A stretch of DNA of 64,000 bases from positions 310,001 through 374,000 of the forward strand of contig NZ_NEVJ01000003.1 in NCBI RefSeq assembly GCF_002261425.1, written 5' to 3'. The stretch comes from Bordetella genomosp. 9 (GTDB lineage: Bacteria; Pseudomonadota; Gammaproteobacteria; Burkholderiales; Burkholderiaceae_B). Of the stretch, positions 59,988-64,000 are shown piece after piece. The position numbers and the translations under genes are program-made. The notes under the pieces were generated by a model that worked only from the letters and a program-made list of their open reading frames with translations, was not told the DNA's origin and searched no databases. Each line of letters opens with the position of its first letter. Positions within the stretch are counted from its first letter, which is position 1.

Positions 59988-62216
59988 TCACGCATTGGGC
60001 AACGCGAAGGAAAACTTTGCGCCCTGGTCGACGACGCCTTCGCCCTTGATCCAACCGCCATGCTTTTCGATGATGCGTTTGCACAGGGCCAATCCGATGC
60101 CGGTGCCGTCGAAGTCTTCCAACCTGTGCAGACGCTGAAAAACCCCGAAGAGCTTGCCGGCGTACGCCATGTCGAAACCCACGCCGTTGTCGGCAACGGT
60201 GAATAGGGTGAATGTACCGCAATTCTGCCCGCCGACCGTGACGATGGACTCGGGCTGGTTGCTCGAATATTTGACCGCGTTTTCCAGCAGGTTGTACCAG
60301 ACCTGGCGGATGTATTGCGGGTCGCCCCAGGACTTGGGCAGGTCGTCGATGCGCCACTGTACTTTCCTGTCCGGCAGCGTCAATTCAACCGCTTGGCGGA
60401 CTTCCGCCACCAGCTTGTTCATGTTCAGCTCGGAGCTGTTCAACGCCGCCCGGCCCAGGTGCGAGAAGCGCAGCAGGTCGTCCACCAGTCTGCCGGCCAT
60501 GACGGCGGCGCGCATGATGTTCTCGATATAGCGGCTGGACGTGGCGTCCAGGCCGGTCTCGCGCTGTTTCAGCAGTTCGGCGAAGCCGGCGATATGGCGG
60601 AAGGGCGCCCGCAGGTCATGCGATACCGAATAGGAAAAGGATTCCAGCTCGACGTTGCTGCGTTCGAGTTGTTCGCTGAGCTCGGCGCGTTCCTCCGCCC
60701 GCTTGAGGATGAGGTTGACCACCACGGTCCGGAAATCCGACAGCGCGTCGATTTCGGATTGGCGCCAGGGCGTCGCGCGTCCCCGCAGTTCTTCCTGCCA
60801 CAACTCGAAGGACTTGCGTGGATGCAGCCGCCCGGAGGCCGGATCCACCGGCTTGCGGGGATCGCCGCGCCACTGCACGGTGCGTATGACTTCCGGGCGG
60901 AACCACATCAGGTAGCCGGTGCGCAGGCTGGAGATCGAGGCGGCCGCCAGGCCGCTGGCGACTTCCGCGAATGCGACGGCCTCCGGCCAGACCAGCGGCA
61001 GGCGGTCCGTGTGATAGGACTGCTCGACGTCGTTGGCGTGCAGCCAGTCGGCGATCTTCAGGATCTGCGCCTTGGACGGGGTATTGCCCATGGTGTGGAC
61101 CTCGTCTTGCCACACCAGTGCCGCGCCATGGGCGCCCAGCAAGCGGGTCCAGGCCGGCGAACGTTCGAGATAGCCGTCCAGCAGCGTATCCGTGCGGGAC
61201 AGCAGTTCGACCAGCTCGATCTCGATTTTCTTGAGTTCGATGCGGTGCGCGTGTTCGGCGATGCGCTCATGCGAACCGATGTGGTGCGCGACGATGCGGC
61301 CCAGGAATTCGCAGGCCGCGCGTATCTGCGGCCCCACCAGGCGGGCTTCCTTGCCGTGGCAGGAAATCAGGCCCCACAGGTCGCCGTCGATGACCACCGA
61401 CACGGACATCGACGAGCCCGTGCCCATGTTGCGCATATATTCCAGGTGGACAGGCGAAACGCTGCGCCAATTGGCCGCGGTCAGGTCGACCGGCTCGCGC
61501 GTGGGCCCCAGCAGGGCCGGTTCCAGCGCGACCGGCTGGTAGTTGGCGTCGGGAATCAGGCGCACCCGGTTCTGGCAGTAAAGCGCGCGGGCCTGCGGAG
61601 GAATATCCGAGGCCGGGAAGCGATGCCCCAGATAGGAAGGCAGGGCGCCGTTGCCGTCTTCCGCCACCACGGTGCCGTGGCCGTCGCTATCGAAACGGTA
61701 GGCCAGCGCTCGGTCGAAGCCGGTCAGCCGGCGTACTTCCTCCACGGCGCGCTGCAGGATCGGTTCAGGCTGCCCGGCCGGCTGGATTTCGTCCAGCAGC
61801 GTGCGCAGGCGCGGATACAGCGCGTCCAGGGTGACGCTCTGTTCGATCCTGTCGGGCTCCAATTCCACCAGCAGTCCCTGCGGCGTGCGCGCCCCGGAAA
61901 CGTGGATGCAGCGATCGCCGAGGTACATCGCGGCCGACAGGGTGGCGTCTTCATCGCCTTTCCATGTCTGCAGCGCCTGCATGAGTTCGTTCAGGGCAGT
62001 CTTGTTGATGACCTGTTGCAGGGGCCGCCCCGGCGGCACGTCCGTGCCGAGTACGTCCACGACATTGGCGCTGCGGGTGAGCACTTCCAGGGTATCGGCC
62101 GACAGGAGCAGGAGCGCGGCGTACGGCTGCACGGCGCCGGGAATACGTATGGGTTCCTGGGCGCAGCGGTCCAGATCCCACTGCGTGGAGGAGGCTTGCG
62201 ATTCTTCTTGCGGCAC
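59988..62216 (-). CDS. bacteriophytochrome histidine kinase
   Basis: A 742-residue red/far-red sensor kinase. Biliverdin attaches to C18 (WDLDRCAQEP). The PAS-GAF core has the PASDIPPQAR motif and a conserved His in PVHLEYMRNMG. The PHY tongue has LHPRKSFELWQ (the PRxSF motif) and WRGDP. The usual CHH is CHG here. The kinase core has SYSVSHDLRAPFRHI and GTGIGLALCKRIIEKHGGWI. GTG 62216 is chosen because GGAG lies 7 bases upstream and the chromophore cysteine follows in the usual place. The response regulator gene lies 25 bases downstream. Confidence 0.94.
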   Translation of the reverse strand: MPQEESQASSTQWDLDRCAQEPIRIPGAVQPYAALLLLSADTLEVLTRSANVVDVLGTDVPPGRPLQQVINKTALNELMQALQTWKGDEDATLSAAMYLGDRCIHVSGARTPQGLLVELEPDRIEQSVTLDALYPRLRTLLDEIQPAGQPEPILQRAVEEVRRLTGFDRALAYRFDSDGHGTVVAEDGNGALPSYLGHRFPASDIPPQARALYCQNRVRLIPDANYQPVALEPALLGPTREPVDLTAANWRSVSPVHLEYMRNMGTGSSMSVSVVIDGDLWGLISCHGKEARLVGPQIRAACEFLGRIVAHHIGSHERIAEHAHRIELKKIEIELVELLSRTDTLLDGYLERSPAWTRLLGAHGAALVWQDEVHTMGNTPSKAQILKIADWLHANDVEQSYHTDRLPLVWPEAVAFAEVASGLAAASISSLRTGYLMWFRPEVIRTVQWRGDPRKPVDPASGRLHPRKSFELWQEELRGRATPWRQSEIDALSDFRTVVVNLILKRAEERAELSEQLERSNVELESFSYSVSHDLRAPFRHIAGFAELLKQRETGLDATSSRYIENIMRAAVMAGRLVDDLLRFSHLGRAALNSSELNMNKLVAEVRQAVELTLPDRKVQWRIDDLPKSWGDPQYIRQVWYNLLENAVKYSSNQPESIVTVGGQNCGTFTLFTVADNGVGFDMAYAGKLFGVFQRLHRLEDFDGTGIGLALCKRIIEKHGGWIKGEGVVDQGAKFSFALPNA

Positions 62217-62406
62217 CAGATCGCTCCGTTGCGTTGGGTGACTCGGTGCCGGTTGGCAGGGCGCTAGGATAGCACTCGCGGCGTGTCGTTTTCGCCATCG
62301 CGCCGGCCCTGTCGCGCGCGGCTTGCCGTGTCTCGGGGACAGGAAGAATGAGGGGTGTTTCGTCAGCAAGTTTCGGGCCCGGGGGCCTTGCTTTATAGTC
62401 CCGTCC

Positions 62407-63720
62407 ATGGAGACACAAGACCAGGGGCGGCAACAGCCCCAGACCGGGCAGTCGAAGACCGCGCCGGACAAACGAACGCCCGATGGCGGCTCGCAGTCGG
62501 ATGGACTGTTGGACTCGCGACGATCGTGGATCGTCGCCACCATGGCGCTGATCTGCCTGGGCATGTCCTTTGGCGGGCCCTTGATTTCCGTGGTGGGGCT
62601 GAAGGCCATCGCCGCCGATATGGGCGGCGCGCGATCGGTGCCGGCATTGGGCAGTTCGCTGGCGTGGCTGGGGTCCGCGGTGGGCGGCATCGTCATGGGG
62701 CGGGTGGCCAATCGTTTCGGCGTGCGCTGGACGGTGATAGGCGGGTCGCTATCGGTCTTCACGGGACTGGCGATCTCGAGCATCGGCGAATCCTGGGCCT
62801 TGTACCTGGGCCACGGCCTGTTCATCGGCCTGCTGGGACTGGCCGGCCTGAATGCGCCGCTCTACGTTTACGTCAGCCATTGGTTCGAGCGGCGGCGCGG
62901 CTCCGCGCTCGCGCTGCTGTCCAGCGGCAATTACGTCGCCGGCATCGTATGGCCGGTCATCTTCGAATCCGTCATCGATCGCTACGGCTGGCGTGCCGCC
63001 ATGGTCGGCTATGGGCTGGTCCAGGTGGCGCTGGTGACGACGCTGGCATTGATCTTCCTGCGGCCGCCGCCGGCGCCTGGCGCCGCGGCCGGGCCGGCCG
63101 CCGCGGGCCACACCGGCCGGATCGCCGGCATGCGGCCCAACACGGTGTTCGTCCTGCTGGGCGCCGCGGGCTTCCTGTGTTGCGTGCCCATGGCCATGCC
63201 GCAGGGCCATCTGGTGGCGCTGTGCACCGATCGCGGCCTGCCGGCCACGGTGGGCGCGGCCATGCTGTCGATGTTGCTGGCGGTGGCCTTCCTGAGCCGC
63301 CAGGCCTGGGGCCTGATCTCCGACCGGATAGGCGGCGTGCGCACGGCCCTGATCAGTTCCGTGATGCAGATGGTGTCGGTGTCGGGCTATCTGTACGTGA
63401 CCCAGCAATTCGGGCTGTTCACCGTTTCGCTCGTCTACGGCCTGGGATTCAGCGCCTTGATCCCGGCCTACGTCCTGTCCGTCCGCGCGATATTCCCGTC
63501 GCGGGAGGCGTATTGGCGCGTGCCCTCGATGCTGCTGATGACCGGTTCCGGCATGGCCACCGGCGGCTGGGTGGCGGGCTTCCTGTACGACCGCTACGGC
63601 AGCTACGACCCCGCCTTCACGCTGGGCCTGGCGGCGAACGTGCTGAACCTGGTGCTGCTGCTGACGTTGACGCAGCGCCTGCACGGCGGCTTCCGCCTGC
63701 CGGTCATGGGGCGCGCCTGA
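62407..63720 (+). CDS. MFS transporter, monocarboxylate/oxalate-formate type
   Basis: A 437-residue transporter with about 12 hydrophobic helices. After a 35-residue hydrophilic Gln/Thr-rich N-terminus, helix 1 holds VATMALICLGMSFGGPLISV, and the motif GRVANRFGVRW sits between helices 2 and 3. SEAYWRVPSMLLM-like text near the end, here REAYWRVPSMLLMTGSGMA, is typical of the MCT/OxlT branch, so the cargo is probably a small carboxylate. No ribosome-binding site precedes the ATG, and a TATAGT box ends 8 bases before it. It diverges from the bacteriophytochrome gene. Confidence 0.88.
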   Translation: METQDQGRQQPQTGQSKTAPDKRTPDGGSQSDGLLDSRRSWIVATMALICLGMSFGGPLISVVGLKAIAADMGGARSVPALGSSLAWLGSAVGGIVMGRVANRFGVRWTVIGGSLSVFTGLAISSIGESWALYLGHGLFIGLLGLAGLNAPLYVYVSHWFERRRGSALALLSSGNYVAGIVWPVIFESVIDRYGWRAAMVGYGLVQVALVTTLALIFLRPPPAPGAAAGPAAAGHTGRIAGMRPNTVFVLLGAAGFLCCVPMAMPQGHLVALCTDRGLPATVGAAMLSMLLAVAFLSRQAWGLISDRIGGVRTALISSVMQMVSVSGYLYVTQQFGLFTVSLVYGLGFSALIPAYVLSVRAIFPSREAYWRVPSMLLMTGSGMATGGWVAGFLYDRYGSYDPAFTLGLAANVLNLVLLLTLTQRLHGGFRLPVMGRA

Positions 63721-63811
63721 GCCGCGCCGGCCCTGCGCGTGCCAGGCCCCCGCGAGCCGGCCGGGCCAGGCCGGCAAATGGCGTCTACGCGCCTTGCGGT
63801 ACGCTAGTCGC

Positions 63812-64000
63812 ATGAAGATTCAACTGCTCTCCGACCTGCACCTTGAAACGAATGCGGACTTCACGCCGACGCCGGCGCCCGATGCCGATCTCCTGATCCT
63901 GGCGGGCGACATCGGCTCCTACCAGGCGGGCTCCAGGCTGACCGGCGACGATTTCGGGCTGGAACGGTTTGCGCCACGCGACCGTTGGCCGGTGCCGGTC
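63812..64000 (+). CDS. calcineurin-like metallophosphoesterase, N-terminal part
   Basis: The first 63 codons are present and the rest lies beyond the window. MKIQLLSDLHLET carries the D-x-H metal motif and LILAGDIGSY the GD motif of calcineurin-type phosphoesterases, in the right spacing. The ATG is the first codon of a clean frame, 91 bases after the MFS stop, in the same direction. Confidence 0.85.
   Translation, partial: MKIQLLSDLHLETNADFTPTPAPDADLLILAGDIGSYQAGSRLTGDDFGLERFAPRDRWPVPV

Noticed and set aside
63721..63790. A terminator after the MFS gene
   Set aside because: Only GC-rich partial dyads without a T-run are present, which is too weak to call.
1..64000. tRNA, rRNA, CRISPR arrays, insertion sequences or prophage genes
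   Set aside because: No cloverleaf-like, ribosomal, regularly spaced repeat or transposase/integrase signal was recognised on either strand.

Overview
The window is GC-rich, gene-dense DNA from a soil- or host-associated betaproteobacterium. An Alcaligenaceae member (Bordetella/Achromobacter-like) fits best. This rests on a Bug-type solute receptor, many uptake systems for organic acids, a NorR/flavohemoglobin pair and the overall codon style. The genus is an inference. I see no rRNA, tRNA, phage, insertion sequence or CRISPR array, and no gene-free stretch longer than about 240 bases.

Layout. (1) Positions 1-1715, minus strand: a Rieske ferredoxin, its FAD reductase and the start of a third gene cut by the window edge. 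They diverge from a nine-gene plus-strand run (1951-12715): a TRAP solute receptor, a three-polypeptide molybdenum hydroxylase (its Fe-S subunit fused to a CoxG-like domain), a complete nitrate/taurine-type ABC importer, and finally the TRAP membrane subunits. A strong terminator closes the run at 12740-12777. (2) 12914-17611: a three-subunit molybdopterin oxidoreductase (catalytic, four-cluster ferredoxin, membrane anchor) resembling the cytoplasm-facing sulfite dehydrogenase SoeABC, followed by a quinone-reductase-like gene. (3) 18696-24572: an IclR regulator diverging from a Bug receptor, a CoA ligase, a citryl-CoA-lyase-like protein and two short-chain dehydrogenases, which looks like a small carboxylate-degradation pathway. 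(4) 24643-30262: a LuxR-type regulator, an aminotransferase, an apparently exported argininosuccinate-lyase-like enzyme, and a LysR regulator diverging from a flavodoxin-fold quinone reductase.

(5) 30214-40884, minus strand: an eleven-gene run headed by a GntR regulator. It carries two complete nitrate/taurine-type ABC importers, an alcohol dehydrogenase, a hotdog thioesterase, a CoA ligase and a BAAT-type acyl hydrolase. The hydrolase is translationally coupled between the receptor and ATPase genes of one importer. This is the best candidate for an undescribed uptake-and-activation system. (6) 41080-45205: a cupin, an NmrA-like protein, a winged-helix/TPR regulator and a DUF1615 lipoprotein. 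(7) 45316-50475: an EmrAB/OprM-type tripartite pump with a divergent CerR-like TetR regulator. The adaptor gene is frameshifted at a six-base homopolymer. (8) 50570-53638: flavohemoglobin and its activator NorR, with a recognisable sigma-54 promoter and two NorR sites between them.

(9) 53720-62216: a photolyase, a ketopantoate reductase, and a light-sensing module (heme oxygenase, bacteriophytochrome kinase, single-domain response regulator, three-receiver hybrid kinase). The window ends with an MFS transporter and the start of a metallophosphoesterase gene. Overall this is an accessory catabolic and sensory region: many uptake systems, each next to activating or oxidising enzymes and a local regulator.
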